The notes below the pieces were generated by a model. It was not told the origin of the DNA. It did no database searches and saw nothing but the letters and a program-made list of their open reading frames with translations. Made by a program: the position numbers and the translations under genes. A stretch of 64,000 nt of DNA, taken from Affinirhizobium lemnae. Its GTDB lineage: Bacteria > Pseudomonadota > Alphaproteobacteria > Rhizobiales > Rhizobiaceae. This document shows positions 15,930 through 25,937 of this stretch, piece after piece (the first letter of the stretch is position 1; the number at the start of each line of letters is the position of its first letter). The DNA lies in NCBI RefSeq assembly GCF_022968395.1, contig NZ_JALJQZ010000002.1, positions 62,001-126,000 on the forward strand, given 5' to 3'.

Positions 15930-17339
15930 TTACTTCCACTCGCGAATATCGACGAAGTGGCCCTTGATGGCAGCAGCTGCGGCCATGGCAGGCGAAACGA
16001 GGTGCGTGCGGCCCTTGTAGCCCTGACGGCCTTCGAAGTTGCGGTTCGAGGTGGAGGCGCAACGCTCGCCCGGCTTCAGGCGGTCGTCGTTCATGGCCAG
16101 GCACATGGAGCAACCCGGCTCGCGCCATTCGAAACCGGCTTCCTTGAAGATCTTGTCCAGACCTTCAGCTTCCGCCTGTTCCTTCACGATGCCGGAACCC
16201 GGAACAATCATGGCGGACACGGTGGACGCCACCTTGTGACCTTCGACAACCTTTGCAGCAGCGCGCAGATCTTCGATGCGGCCATTGGTGCAGGAACCGA
16301 TGAAGACGCGATCGACCGCGATATCGGTGATCTTGGTGCCCGGCTTCAGGCCCATGTACTCCAGAGCGCGCCACTTGGAGGTACGCTTGGTTTCATCGGC
16401 AATCTCGTCCGGGTTCGGCACGACGCCCTGAACGGAAATAACGTCTTCCGGCGAAGAACCCCAGGACACGATCGGCGGCAGGTTGGCGGCATCGAGAACG
16501 ACGACGCGATCGTAATGCGCGCCTTCGTCGGAATGCAGCGTCTTCCAGTAGTCGAGCGCCATGTCCCAGGCCTTGCCCTTCGGCGCGCGCGGCTTGTCCT
16601 TGATGTATTCGAACGTGGTTTCGTCCGGCGCGATGAGACCGGCGCGGGCACCGCCTTCAATCGTCATGTTGCAGACCGTCATGCGGCCTTCCATCGAGAG
16701 CGAACGGATGGCTTCGCCTGCGAATTCGATGACGTGGCCGGTGCCGCCTGCCGTGCCGATTTCGCCAATGATGGCGAGAATGATATCCTTGGCGGTAACA
16801 CCTGCCGGCAGCTTGCCATCCACACGCACCAGCATGTTCTTGGCTTTCTTCTGCACCAGTGTCTGGGTAGCCAGAACATGCTCGACTTCCGACGTGCCGA
16901 TACCATGCGCCAGAGCGCCGAACGCGCCATGCGTGGAGGTGTGGCTATCGCCGCAGACGATGGTCATGCCCGGAAGCGTGAAGCCCTGCTCTGGTCCCAC
17001 AATGTGGACGATGCCCTGGCGCTTGTCCTTTTCCGAGTAATATTCGACGCCGAAATCATGGGCGTTCTGGGCCAGCGCTTCCACCTGGATGCGGCTTTCC
17101 TCGTTCTGGATACCGGTGTAGCGATCCATGGTCGTGGGAACGTTGTGGTCTACCACGGCCAGTGTCTTTTCCGGCGCGCGAACCTTGCGACCCGCCATGC
17201 GCAGACCTTCGAATGCCTGCGGGCTCGTCACTTCATGCACGAGGTGACGGTCGATGTAGAGAAGACAGGTGCCGGTTTCATCGGTCGAGACGACGTGATC
17301 ATCCCAGATCTTGTCATAGAGAGTACGAGGTGCGCTCAT
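15930..17339 (-). CDS. leuC: 3-isopropylmalate dehydratase large subunit
   Basis: 469 residues starting [12 protein letters not shown]. The frame is open further upstream but that part is not conserved; an ATG at 17348 would add MAA. The aconitase-fold iron-sulfur ligands are seen as IGSCTNGR near residue 348 and GCSMCLAMN near 409. The enzyme, with LeuD, isomerises 2- to 3-isopropylmalate in leucine synthesis; leuD is not in this window. It is followed by its own terminator and stands alone here. Confidence 0.97.
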   Translation of the reverse strand: MSAPRTLYDKIWDDHVVSTDETGTCLLYIDRHLVHEVTSPQAFEGLRMAGRKVRAPEKTLAVVDHNVPTTMDRYTGIQNEESRIQVEALAQNAHDFGVEYYSEKDKRQGIVHIVGPEQGFTLPGMTIVCGDSHTSTHGAFGALAHGIGTSEVEHVLATQTLVQKKAKNMLVRVDGKLPAGVTAKDIILAIIGEIGTAGGTGHVIEFAGEAIRSLSMEGRMTVCNMTIEGGARAGLIAPDETTFEYIKDKPRAPKGKAWDMALDYWKTLHSDEGAHYDRVVVLDAANLPPIVSWGSSPEDVISVQGVVPNPDEIADETKRTSKWRALEYMGLKPGTKITDIAVDRVFIGSCTNGRIEDLRAAAKVVEGHKVASTVSAMIVPGSGIVKEQAEAEGLDKIFKEAGFEWREPGCSMCLAMNDDRLKPGERCASTSNRNFEGRQGYKGRTHLVSPAMAAAAAIKGHFVDIREWK

Positions 17340-17716
17340 GGCTGCCATCCATTTGATTTTGGAAATGAGGGGATATGAATTCGGCAGCATCGGCCACCGA
17401 CGACGAAGTGTCAGACGCGACGAAGTCGGCTGTTCAGAGCACCGGAAATGCGCGCGAAGAAACGTGCCGGCAGACGCTTGTGGTCCTGCAGCACGATAAA
17501 CTGGTTCGCGAGACATCCGAATTTCGATCCCATGGCATATTATCTAGCAGTTTTCGAAGCCGCGGGCAACATGAAGCGCGAGCGGCAGCTAATGCTGTGT
17601 GACCATTCGCCTCCCTGAAACTGACAATCAATCTTGTTTCACGAGAGTGATCCTCTATGTGCAACCGGAAGGCTTGGGAGCCTCTTTCCCTGTTTCGCAT
17701 TCTCTGGAGGAACCCC
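17340..17716. other. Divergent intergenic region leuC / MFS transporter
   Basis: Contains the promoters for leuC (leftward) and the MFS gene (rightward). TATTAT near 17543 is a possible -10 for the transporter, but no good -35 is paired with it. Open frames crossing it are not conserved-looking. No leader peptide or riboswitch was recognised. Confidence 0.3.
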
Positions 17717-18988
17717 GTGGTTTCTGAAAAATCGCTGATCGCGAAGATCACCTGGCGGCTTATGCCCTTTCTCGGCCTTCTGTATCTCATCGCCTATATC
17801 GACCGCCAGAACGTGTCGTATGCGAAGCTGCAGATGGTGGATGCGCTGGGTCTCAGCGAATATGCCTATGGCTTGGGTGCCTCGCTGTTCTTCGTTGGTT
17901 ATTTCCTGTTCGAGGTGCCGAGTAACCTGTTCCTGAACCGCTTCGGCGCGCGTGTCTGGTTCACCCGCATCATGGTGACCTGGGGTCTCATCACCATTGC
18001 GCTCGCCTTCACCCAGAGCCCGACGATGTTCTACATCCTGCGCTTTCTGCTGGGTGTTGCGGAGGCAGGCTTTTTCCCCGGCGTTCTCTATCTGCTGACG
18101 CTGTGGTTCCCGAAGGACTACCGTGGCCGCATGGTTGGCCTGTTCATGATCTTCAGCGCCTTTGCCAACGCACTTGGCGCACCGCTGGGCGGAATGCTGC
18201 TGGATCTGGATGGTGTGCTGGGGCTGGCCGGATGGGAATGGGTGTTTCTTGCAACCGGTGTTCCTGCGGTCATCGCCGGCATCGCGACGTTCCTCTATCT
18301 GGACGATACGCCGCAGAGCGCGAAGTTTCTCACCGAGCCAGAAAAGCAATGGCTGGCTGACCGTCTGGCACAGGAAAATGCAGGCATGGACGAACATGCC
18401 GACAATGGCTTCAAGGCGCTGATCAATCCGCGCGTTCTTCTGATGTCGCTCTGCTATATCGGCTTTCCGCTGGCTGCTTACGGGCTCAGCTACTGGCTGC
18501 CCACCATCGTGCAGGGCTTCGGCGTCTCCAACAGCATGAACGGCGTCATCAACATCATCCCCTGGCTGATCGTGGCATTGGCGCTCTGGATCCTTCCTTC
18601 CGCCGCGGACAAGACGGAGAACAAGACGCCCTATATCGTCGGTCCAGCCTTCATCGGCGCGATCTGCCTTGCCCTCTCGGCAGTGATTTCAGCCCCGATC
18701 CTGCAATTTGCGCTTCTATGCATCGCCGCGGTCGGTATCTTTGCCGGACAACCAGTCTTCTGGAGCCTGCCCGGCCGTTTCCTGAAAGGGGCCGGAGCCG
18801 CAGCCGGGATCGCCGCCATCAATTCGGTCGGTAATCTCGGCGGCTTCATTGCCCAGAACGTCGTACCCTGGATCAAGGACTCGACGGGAAGCACCATCGC
18901 GCCGATGTTCTTCCTGTCCGTTTGCCTGGCACTGGCAGGCGTTCTGGTCATCATCGTCGGGCGCATGCTGTCTGCACGGGCAGCGTGA
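17717..18988 (+). CDS. MFS transporter, anion:cation symporter type
   Basis: About 423 residues from GTG 17717, chosen because GGAGGA sits five bases upstream; the frame is open from ATG 17657. Twelve hydrophobic segments, with YIDRQNVSYAKLQM after helix 1 and the MFS loop FLNRFGARVWFTR between helices 2 and 3. This pattern is typical of the ACS family (phthalate, tartrate, glucarate and similar organic anions). The substrate cannot be told. It stands alone, with an sRNA candidate downstream. Confidence 0.85.
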   Translation: MVSEKSLIAKITWRLMPFLGLLYLIAYIDRQNVSYAKLQMVDALGLSEYAYGLGASLFFVGYFLFEVPSNLFLNRFGARVWFTRIMVTWGLITIALAFTQSPTMFYILRFLLGVAEAGFFPGVLYLLTLWFPKDYRGRMVGLFMIFSAFANALGAPLGGMLLDLDGVLGLAGWEWVFLATGVPAVIAGIATFLYLDDTPQSAKFLTEPEKQWLADRLAQENAGMDEHADNGFKALINPRVLLMSLCYIGFPLAAYGLSYWLPTIVQGFGVSNSMNGVINIIPWLIVALALWILPSAADKTENKTPYIVGPAFIGAICLALSAVISAPILQFALLCIAAVGIFAGQPVFWSLPGRFLKGAGAAAGIAAINSVGNLGGFIAQNVVPWIKDSTGSTIAPMFFLSVCLALAGVLVIIVGRMLSARAA

Positions 18989-18993
18989 AGTTT

Positions 18994-19035
18994 GCTGCAT
19001 TGCAAAACTGAATGATTTTGCATAGCTGCATTGCA
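18994..19035 (+). promoter_or_regulatory. Direct repeats upstream of the sRNA promoter
   Basis: GCTGCATTGCA occurs twice (18994-19004 and 19025-19035), with a TGCAAAA/TTTTGCA dyad between. The pair ends 33 bases before the putative -10 (CATAAT, 19069-19074), the position of an activator site. In Brucella the LysR-type VtlR activates an AbcR sRNA; a similar arrangement here is only inference. Confidence 0.4.
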
Positions 19036-19078
19036 CAATAAATGTTTTCCAAAAGATCAAAAATTCAGCATAATGCCC

Positions 19079-19193
19079 ACAGCTGATGCACATGGCGGTC
19101 TTCCTCCCAGTTCCGCCGCAGCAGCTGTTCCCCTCTGGAGGTTTTAACCTTCACAACTTTATGGGCCGCGGTTTTCCGCTGGCCCTTTTTTTT
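19079..19193 (+). ncRNA. Trans-acting small RNA candidate (AbcR/alpha-r15-like)
   Basis: A -10-like CATAAT (19069-19074) precedes a hairpin in which ACAGCTG (19079-19085), TGC and GGCGG pair with CCGCC, GCA and CAGCTGT (19113-19128). The 14-base loop exposes CTTCCTCCC, complementary to Shine-Dalgarno sequences. A linker with CCCCTC and AGGTT/AACCT follows, then a terminator stem (19163-19186) and eight T. The length of about 115 nt and this architecture resemble the AbcR sRNAs that repress ABC-transporter mRNAs in Agrobacterium and Brucella. The -35 is poor. Confidence 0.6.
19163..19193 (+). terminator. Intrinsic terminator of the sRNA candidate
   Basis: GGGCC-G-CGG, loop TTTT, CCG-CT-GGCCC, then eight T (about 19186-19193). 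It lies 175 bases after the MFS stop, so it could also end that transcript. Confidence 0.8.
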
Positions 19194-19263
19194 GCCCAGA
19201 ATTCGAAGCGCTGCTTCGGGACCATGGTTTGCTGGCAGCATGTCGTCTGGACCGCGGGCAATA

Positions 19264-19290
19264 GAAAAAGGCGGCCCGAAGACCGCCTTT
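19264..19290 (-). terminator. Intrinsic terminator of the BI-1 gene
   Basis: On the minus strand AAAGGCGG pairs with CCGCCTTT around TCTTCGGG and runs into TTTTTC. It starts 22 bases after the BI-1 stop codon. Confidence 0.85.
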
Positions 19291-19311
19291 CGCACAGAAT
19301 GCCGACCCAGA

Positions 19312-20049
19312 TCAATTGTTACGGTTGCCGAGGAACTGCAGCAGGAACATGAACAGGTTGATGAAGTCGAGGTAGAGGGTGAGGGCGCCCATGATTGCCT
19401 TGCGGCCCGCCATGGAGGCATCATCGCCGACATAGTACATTTCCTTGATCTTCTGCGTGTCATAGGCCGTCAGACCGGCGAAGATCAGCACGCCAATGAC
19501 GGACACGGCAAAGGCCAGGGCCGAAGAGGCAAGGAAGATGTTGACGACAGAGGCGATGATCAGGCCGAACAGACCCATCATCAGGAACGAGCCCATGGCC
19601 GACAGGTCACGCTTCGTCGTGTAGCCGAAGAGGGACAGGGCACCAAAGGAAGCTGCCGTGATGAAGAAGGTCTGCACGATCGACTGGCCCGTGTAGACCA
19701 GGAAGATCGACGACAGGGAAAGACCCATCAGGGCGGCGTAGATCCAGAATGTCGTCTGTGCCGCGCCAACGCTCATCTTGTCGATGCGGAAGCTCAGGAA
19801 AAAGACGAGGGCGAGCGGAGCCAGCATCACGACCCAGCGAAGCGGCGAGCCGTAGATTGCCGTTGCGAAAGCAGGGCTGGTGGTGGCAAGCGCGAAAGTG
19901 GCGTAAGCCGCGATACCGGTGATAGCCAAGCCCAAGGCCATGAGATTGTAGACCTTCAGCATGTAGGAGCGAAGGCCTTCATCGATCATTGCGCCGGACT
20001 GCACGCCGCCGCGTACTGCTCGGTTGTCGTAGTTGAAACGGTCAGACAT
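19312..20049 (-). CDS. Bax inhibitor-1/YccA family membrane protein
   Basis: 245 residues, seven hydrophobic helices, with the family ending ALTLYLDFINLFMFLLQFLG. ATG 20049 has a GAGAGGAC ribosome site. Bacterial members (YccA, YbhL) include modulators of the FtsH protease and putative ion channels; the exact role here is unknown. It is monocistronic with its own terminator. The long open frame on the opposite strand (19192-21372) is a GC-bias shadow. Confidence 0.92.
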   Translation of the reverse strand: MSDRFNYDNRAVRGGVQSGAMIDEGLRSYMLKVYNLMALGLAITGIAAYATFALATTSPAFATAIYGSPLRWVVMLAPLALVFFLSFRIDKMSVGAAQTTFWIYAALMGLSLSSIFLVYTGQSIVQTFFITAASFGALSLFGYTTKRDLSAMGSFLMMGLFGLIIASVVNIFLASSALAFAVSVIGVLIFAGLTAYDTQKIKEMYYVGDDASMAGRKAIMGALTLYLDFINLFMFLLQFLGNRNN

Positions 20050-20217
20050 CAGTTTGTCCTCTCAAGCTCCGGTGTTGCTACGGTGTCGGGAACATCCCGG
20101 TCGCCGCTGCGGAGCTCAGCAAGCATGATCCAAATATGCGAGCTTAGCCGGAATGGTTCAAGCCCTTTGCGCCCCATTCCGCGAAGTGACAAAAATTTAA
20201 TCCGCCGATCTTGTCCG

Positions 20218-22764
20218 TCAAAGCTCTCTCAGAACCGGTGCCGCCTTCTGTCCGAGGATGCGCCAGGTGCCGGCGAGTCCGATGCCGACCGTGAGGACGA
20301 GTGCACCGATCACCGTCATGATTGCCACATCCGGCAGGAAGGTGGCCGGCATCTTCATGATGCGGCTGACCACGAACCAGGCGGAAATTCCACCCGCCAC
20401 AAGCGCAAAGACCGCGGTGGCGAAGCCCAGGATCATGTATTCGTAACTGAACGCACGCATCAGCATGGAGCGGGTGCCGCCCAGTGTCTTGAGGATGACC
20501 GCATCATGGGTTCTGGCCCTATTGCCCGAGGCGAGCGCGCCCGCCAGAACGAGGACGGAGGCGACCAGTGCGACGGCTGCGGCCGCGCGAATGGCGGTGG
20601 CCAGCTGACCGAGCAACTGGCTTGCAATATCAAGCGCATCCTTCACGCGGACAGTGGTGACGGTGGGATAGGCGGTGGTGACCGCGCGCAGAATTTCGCC
20701 TTCCTTGGCCGGTGTGGCGGTGCTGTCCATCAGGGTCGCCAGCCAGGCATGGGGTGCACCTTTGAAGGTGTTGGGCGAGAAGACCATCACGAAGTTGATG
20801 GACAGCGAGCGCCATTCGACCTTGCGGAAATTGGCGATCTTGGCGGTTATGTTGCGGCCCAGAACATTGACGGTGACCGTATCGCCCAGCTTCAGGCCAA
20901 GCTCCCTGCCTTCTTCCTCCGAGAAGGAGACGAGCGGTTCGCCGCTGTAGTCCTTATCCCACCAGGTTCCCTCGACAAGGCTGGAGCCTTCCGGCAGGTT
21001 CTGGGTATAGGTCAGGCCGCGATCGCCGCGCAGCACCCATCGACCGGCAGGCGGCACATTCATCCGGGCAACATCCTGGCCGTTGAAGGCGAGAATCCGC
21101 CCGCGCAACATGGGAACCTGAACGATCTTTCCGTCCGGCGCCAATCGCTTGACGGTTTCGACCACGCCCTCCTTCTCATTGCTCTGGATGTCGACGAAGA
21201 AGAAGTTCGGCGCATTCTGGGTCATCGCACCGGTCAGCTGGCGGCGCAGATTGCCGTCGATCAGAGCCAGCGTCACGAGGAGCGCAAGACCGAGACCGAG
21301 CGACAGCACCACGGACGGCGTGAGAGCGCCGGGACGATGAATATTGCCGATGGCAAGTCGCAGGGCAGGTGAGTTGACGCGAGGGCTGCGGCGGGCAAGT
21401 GCGGAGATGGCTGCTGCAACAAGACGCAACAGGACGAAGGCGCCTGCAACGGCGGCAAGAAAGATCACGGCAATGCGGCGGTCGTCTGCGGCAAAGATCG
21501 CCAGGGCTGCCAGACCGCCGAGCGCGACGGCTGCTGCCAGCAGATAGGGCCAGGACGGCAATCTGGTCTGGTCGAAGCTCTGTTCGCGGAAAAGCGCTGT
21601 GGCAGGCACTTCACGGGCATGGCCAAGCGGCAGGACCGCAAAGGCAAAGGTCGTCAGCAGACCGAAGGCGGCGGCCAGAGCAAGCGCTCCGGGATAGAGG
21701 GTGGCGTCGGCGGAAATCGGCAGAAATTCCCGAAGGAAGCCGAACGCCGCAAAGGGAGCGACAGCGCCAAGCGCCAGACCGATGATGACGCCCAGCGAGC
21801 CGATCAGCATGATCTGGAACAGGTAGATGAGGGTTACGACGAAAGCAGGGGCGCCAAGGCACTTGAAGGTGGCGATGCTGGTCCGTTTTGAGTCCAGAAA
21901 GGCGCGCACGGCATTGGCAACGCCCACACCGCCAACGATGAGCGCTGTCAGGCCCACCAATGTCAGAAATTGCGAAAACCGGTCGACATTCTCCGTCAGC
22001 GACGGTGCGGCGCGATCGGCGGTGCGAATGGACCATCCCGCTGCCGGGAACTCGCGGTTGGCACGCGCCCCCAGCGTGTTGCGGATCGACGGATCATTCA
22101 GCTTGATCTTGTAGGCGTGCTCGACCAGGCTTCCGGTCTGGATAAGACCCGATGCCTGCAGCGCTTCCTGCGACAGAAGAAGGCGCGGCGCGAAGCCGAA
22201 ACCTTCAGACAGGGCATCCGGCTCGGTGACCAGAATGCCTGAAATGCGCAGTCGAACACTGCCGAGCAGGAGTTCGTCGCCCACTTTCACGTTCAGCCGC
22301 TCCAGCAGAAGCGGTGCAGCAAGAGCCCCGAAGCTTCCATTAGCGCTGGCGAGGAGGTCTTTCAGCGGGGCCTTCGGTTCGGTTTCAACGGTGCCGTAGA
22401 GCGGGTAGGCGCCATCGACGGCCTTCGCCTCGACAAGAGCCTGCTGAGAACCGTCCGGCATCCGGGCCATGGATCGAAGTCCGGTGGAGACAGCAACCTG
22501 TCCGAGGCTTTCCAAGAAGGCGCGCTCCTGATCATTGGCGAGACGATTGTTGAGCTCAAACCGGATATCGCCCGCCAGTAAGGTCTGGCCCTGACTGGCA
22601 ATGGCATCGGTGATGCCACGGGATACCGAATTCACCGCAGCAATCGCGCCTGTTCCGAGCGCAATGCAGGCGAGAAAAATGTAGAAGCCCGACAGGCCGC
22701 CGCGTAGTTCGCGCAAGGCAAGCTTCAACGCAATGGAAAAGCGAGGGAGTTTTGCCGCAGTCAT
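20218..22764 (-). CDS. ABC transporter permease, FtsX/YbbP type
   Basis: 848 residues from ATG 22764, which overlaps the stop of the ATPase gene as ATGA. It has an N-terminal helix, a periplasmic MacB/FtsX-like domain, three helices near 250-390, a second set near 400-480, another periplasmic part and three C-terminal helices. This duplicated layout is that of YbbP, partner of YbbA. With the ATPase it probably extracts or moves lipophilic molecules at the membrane. Its substrate is unknown. The arrangement divergent from tesA is the same as in many proteobacteria. Confidence 0.9.
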   Translation of the reverse strand: MTAAKLPRFSIALKLALRELRGGLSGFYIFLACIALGTGAIAAVNSVSRGITDAIASQGQTLLAGDIRFELNNRLANDQERAFLESLGQVAVSTGLRSMARMPDGSQQALVEAKAVDGAYPLYGTVETEPKAPLKDLLASANGSFGALAAPLLLERLNVKVGDELLLGSVRLRISGILVTEPDALSEGFGFAPRLLLSQEALQASGLIQTGSLVEHAYKIKLNDPSIRNTLGARANREFPAAGWSIRTADRAAPSLTENVDRFSQFLTLVGLTALIVGGVGVANAVRAFLDSKRTSIATFKCLGAPAFVVTLIYLFQIMLIGSLGVIIGLALGAVAPFAAFGFLREFLPISADATLYPGALALAAAFGLLTTFAFAVLPLGHAREVPATALFREQSFDQTRLPSWPYLLAAAVALGGLAALAIFAADDRRIAVIFLAAVAGAFVLLRLVAAAISALARRSPRVNSPALRLAIGNIHRPGALTPSVVLSLGLGLALLVTLALIDGNLRRQLTGAMTQNAPNFFFVDIQSNEKEGVVETVKRLAPDGKIVQVPMLRGRILAFNGQDVARMNVPPAGRWVLRGDRGLTYTQNLPEGSSLVEGTWWDKDYSGEPLVSFSEEEGRELGLKLGDTVTVNVLGRNITAKIANFRKVEWRSLSINFVMVFSPNTFKGAPHAWLATLMDSTATPAKEGEILRAVTTAYPTVTTVRVKDALDIASQLLGQLATAIRAAAAVALVASVLVLAGALASGNRARTHDAVILKTLGGTRSMLMRAFSYEYMILGFATAVFALVAGGISAWFVVSRIMKMPATFLPDVAIMTVIGALVLTVGIGLAGTWRILGQKAAPVLREL

Positions 22765-23471
22765 GCGAATGCCGCCACAGGCTTGGAGGGTTCCCGGCTG
22801 TCGCCTGCAATCTCGCCCGAGCGAACGCGGATCTGACGAGAGCAACGGGCGGCGAGCGCATTGTCATGGGTCACCAGCAGCAGCGTCATCTTGCGTTCCG
22901 TCTGCTTGGAGAAAAGAAGGTCCGCAATCTGCTTGCCGGTTTCCGTATCCAGGTTGCCTGTCGGCTCATCGGCGATGAGAACGGCCGGAGAGGGCGCCAA
23001 GGCACGGGCGATCGCCACACGCTGCTGTTCGCCACCGGAAAGCTGCCCTGGATAATGGTTCAGCCGCTCACCGAGACCGACGGCCGTCAACTCTCGCTTG
23101 GCAATGTCGAAGGGATTGGAAACATTGGCCAGTTCCAGCGGCACGGCGACGTTTTCGAGTGCCGTCATATTGGCAATGAGATGGAACGACTGGAATACGA
23201 TGCCGATGTTGCGGCCTCGGAAATCCGCCAGCGCATCCTCACCGAGATTGTGAAGCGGCGTGTTGCGAATGTGAATCTCGCCGGAATCGAGCCGCTCAAG
23301 ACCCGCAAGGACCATCAGAAGAGTCGATTTTCCCGATCCAGAAGGGCCAACGATACCAACGGCTTCACCCTCATCAATCTTGAGGTCGATCCCTTTCAGA
23401 ACGTGGACCGAGGCGGCAGCACTGCCCAGGGTCAAATCGGCCTTCTTCAATTCGATGATGGTGTTGCTCAC
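22761..23471 (-). CDS. ABC transporter ATP-binding protein, YbbA/LolD type
   Basis: 236 residues with Walker A GPSGSGKST (42-50), signature LSGGE (144-148), Walker B ending ADEP (167-170) and an H-loop (LVTHD) near 200. LolD/MacB-class ATPases power FtsX-like permeases, which agrees with the downstream gene. Start ATG 23471 lies 88 bases from the divergent tesA start, so the promoters face away from each other in that short gap. Confidence 0.93.
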   Translation of the reverse strand: MSNTIIELKKADLTLGSAAASVHVLKGIDLKIDEGEAVGIVGPSGSGKSTLLMVLAGLERLDSGEIHIRNTPLHNLGEDALADFRGRNIGIVFQSFHLIANMTALENVAVPLELANVSNPFDIAKRELTAVGLGERLNHYPGQLSGGEQQRVAIARALAPSPAVLIADEPTGNLDTETGKQIADLLFSKQTERKMTLLLVTHDNALAARCSRQIRVRSGEIAGDSREPSKPVAAFA

Positions 23472-23559
23472 GAAAATCGGTCCTATATCGAGGCGGGAAC
23501 ATCTTATTCAGCAAGGTTTGTCGCCTCGCGGCAACCTGACCAATCTAGGAAGTGGGTTC

Positions 23560-24204
23560 ATGAAATTCAAAGCGGCTTTGCTTCACGTGATTGTCATCGT
23601 CTCGACCGTTCTCGGCGGGCTCGGTTCTGCGCGGGCAGAAAGCCTGCAGATTGTGGGCTTCGGCGACAGCCTCATGGCCGGTTATCAACTGCCCCAGAAT
23701 GAGTCCTACACCGCACAGCTTGAGGCGGCATTGAAGGCCAAGGGGATCGACGTCATGATTACCAATGCCGGTGTGTCCGGCGATACCACATCGGCAGGTC
23801 TTGCGCGGCTCGATTGGTCTATCCCGGACGGCACAAAGGGTGTCATTCTCGAACTGGGTGCCAATGATGCCCTGCGCGGTATCTCGCCGGACCAGACCGA
23901 GAAGAATCTCGATGCCATGCTTGCGCGGCTGAAGGAGCGCAATATTCCGGTGGTTTTGGTGGGCATACTGGCGCCGCCAAACCTCGGCAAGGAGTATCAG
24001 GATCGCTTTAACAGTATTTATCCGCGGCTTTCACAAAAATACGGCGTGCCGCTCTATCCTTTCTTTCTGGATGGAGTCGTGACGCAGGCAAATCTTCAGC
24101 TGGAGGATGGCATGCATCCCAACGCAAAAGGCGTGGCCGTGATGGTTGAGCGCAGTCTTCCTACCATTGAAAGCTTTATAAAATCGCTTCCCGCCCACAG
24201 GTGA
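23560..24204 (+). CDS. tesA: Arylesterase/thioesterase TesA, SGNH hydrolase
   Basis: 214 residues from ATG 23560 (AGGAAGTGGG upstream). The signal peptide ends near SARA-ES (about residue 26). SGNH blocks are GFGDSLMAGY with nucleophile Ser37, NAGVSGDTTSAG with the block II Gly, LGANDALRG with Asn, and DGMHPN with the catalytic Asp and His. It is a periplasmic multifunctional esterase. Divergent to ybbAP, as in E. coli. Confidence 0.93.
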   Translation: MKFKAALLHVIVIVSTVLGGLGSARAESLQIVGFGDSLMAGYQLPQNESYTAQLEAALKAKGIDVMITNAGVSGDTTSAGLARLDWSIPDGTKGVILELGANDALRGISPDQTEKNLDAMLARLKERNIPVVLVGILAPPNLGKEYQDRFNSIYPRLSQKYGVPLYPFFLDGVVTQANLQLEDGMHPNAKGVAVMVERSLPTIESFIKSLPAHR

Positions 24205-24291
24205 TTTTTGCGGGACAAAAAAAGCGGCTTGCACGGAACGCAATTGCGTGTTCCGCTGTTGATACTGCATTAGATTCGAGGAGGTTCGCGT

Positions 24292-24879
24292 ATGCCGAGA
24301 CTTTTCACCGCCCTCGAAATCCCGCGCCATATTGCCCTCAGCCTCTCCCTGCTGAGGGGCGGATTGCCAGGAGCGCGCTGGATCGATGTCGATAACTACC
24401 ACATCACCTTGCGTTTCATCGGCGACGTCGACGGACGAACTGCCGATGAGATCGTCGATCGTCTGGATCGTATCGATCGCGAGGAATTCCAACTGACGCT
24501 GACGGGAATTGGTTCTTTCGGATCGAAGAAGCCGCATTCGATCTGGGCTGGCGTCTCTCCATCTCCGGAACTTCAGGCCTTGCAAGGCGAGATCGACCGC
24601 ATCTGCATGCGGGTGGGGCTTGCGCCGGATCCGCGCAAATTCACGCCGCATGTAACGCTGGCCCGCCTCAAAAACTCCCGTCTGGACGACGTAGTGCAAT
24701 ACCTGTCAGGGCGCGGAAACTTTCATACAATGTCATTCACGGTTCCGCGTTTCGTGCTGATGTCGTCCAAGGAATCGGTTGGCGGCGGGCCTTATCTGAC
24801 GGAAGAGGTCTTCCCGCTTCAAGAAAGTCTGGCATCCTACGCGGCTGGTGAACTGGCCAGCGAAAGCAGCGTGTTCTGA
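24292..24879 (+). CDS. thpR: RNA 2',3'-cyclic phosphodiesterase ThpR
   Basis: 195 residues of the 2H phosphoesterase fold. Two H-x-T motifs are placed as expected: HIT at 37-39 and HVT at 120-122. The family opens 2',3'-cyclic phosphates at RNA ends; its physiological role in bacteria is unclear. ATG 24292 has GAGGAGG upstream. The pterin dehydratase gene follows after four bases. Confidence 0.93.
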   Translation: MPRLFTALEIPRHIALSLSLLRGGLPGARWIDVDNYHITLRFIGDVDGRTADEIVDRLDRIDREEFQLTLTGIGSFGSKKPHSIWAGVSPSPELQALQGEIDRICMRVGLAPDPRKFTPHVTLARLKNSRLDDVVQYLSGRGNFHTMSFTVPRFVLMSSKESVGGGPYLTEEVFPLQESLASYAAGELASESSVF

Positions 24880-24883
24880 TCCT

Positions 24884-25186
24884 ATGTCCAGATCGAGACT
24901 GAAATCATCGGAAATCGAAACGGCGCTTGCCTCCCTGTCCGGCTGGAAGCTGCGGGAGGACGGGCTTGCTATCTCCAAGACCTTCAAATTTCGCAATTTC
25001 GTCGAAGCTTTCGGCTTCATGGCGGAAAGTGCGCTGGTTGCCGAAAAGCTCGATCATCATCCTGAATGGTTCAACGTCTACTCGCGTGTGGATGTGACGC
25101 TCACCACCCATGATGCGCAGGGGGTGACGGAGCTGGATGTGAAATTGGCTCAGGCCATGGAGCAGGCCAGCATGCACCGGATTTGA
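24884..25186 (+). CDS. 4a-hydroxytetrahydrobiopterin dehydratase
   Basis: 100 residues (PhhB/PCD family) from ATG 24884. The conserved pterin-binding motif is [20 protein letters not shown] near residues 57-76, containing the catalytic His-His-Pro. The enzyme dehydrates 4a-hydroxytetrahydropterin to regenerate cofactor. No phenylalanine hydroxylase gene is nearby, so the partner is unknown. It is probably cotranscribed with thpR. Confidence 0.92.
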   Translation: MSRSRLKSSEIETALASLSGWKLREDGLAISKTFKFRNFVEAFGFMAESALVAEKLDHHPEWFNVYSRVDVTLTTHDAQGVTELDVKLAQAMEQASMHRI

Positions 25187-25244
25187 ATGCCGGGATGGGC
25201 GAACCCATATAGGAGGCACGTGCAAGGCTTCAGCGGAGATCACG

Positions 25245-25655
25245 ATGGACGATGTCAAGATTGGCGAGATTCTGCTTCCCGGTGACGAAGCGACGCAAAC
25301 CAAACGGGAAAAGTCCGTCCGCTCGAAGTTCTGGCCAACGATGAAGCGTGCCGCCCGCTATGTTCCGTTCAGCCGCGATGTGGTGGCTGCCTATTATTGT
25401 GCAACGGACCCGGCGACGCCCACGCGTGTTCGCGGCGTGCTGCTCGCAGCCCTCGGCTACTTCGTCCTCCCCATCGATGTCGTGCCGGATTTCCTGGCGG
25501 TGGTCGGCTTTACGGACGATGTGGCTGTTCTGGCGGCCGCTTTTCGAATGATACAGACGCATATCAAGGATCGTCATTACGAGGCGGCCGATGAGGCTCT
25601 CGCCCCCGATCCCGCCATGGCTGAGGCGACAACATCAGACGGCTCCAGACCCTGA
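25245..25655 (+). CDS. DUF1232 (YkvA-like) membrane-associated protein
   Basis: 136 residues with a GGAGATC ribosome site. The DUF1232 core lies at about 55-95: RVRGVLLAALGYFVLPIDVVPD and GFTDDVAVLAAAF, a hydrophobic hairpin with the family's PxDxxPD. Function unknown in the family. It follows the pterin dehydratase after 58 bases and might share its transcript. Confidence 0.9.
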   Translation: MDDVKIGEILLPGDEATQTKREKSVRSKFWPTMKRAARYVPFSRDVVAAYYCATDPATPTRVRGVLLAALGYFVLPIDVVPDFLAVVGFTDDVAVLAAAFRMIQTHIKDRHYEAADEALAPDPAMAEATTSDGSRP

Positions 25656-25937
25656 CCGGGGTTGCATTTTCGGCGTCGTGTGTGCTGCTGGTTCATGATG
25701 TCAAATTCCTGCCCTAATCATCGCATCTTTCGTTAGCGGGAGAGATTACGGGACATAATGGAGGCAAATGCCTCGGTTTGGTTCGTGATCAGCCTTTCGA
25801 GCCGGGATAGCTGTTTTTATTGAATGCGGCGTTGACGGTTTGGTAACCAGAATTAAGTCAAAGTCTAACTGATCGCGACCCCTGAGGCCCGGCCATGTCG
25901 TGCGGTCGGCCTTTCATCAGAACACTGGCAGGACAAC

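Noticed and set aside
19192..21372. 726-codon open frame on the + strand
   Set aside because: It lies opposite the BI-1 and YbbP-like genes; its product is His/Gly/Asp rich with no known domain. A GC-bias shadow.
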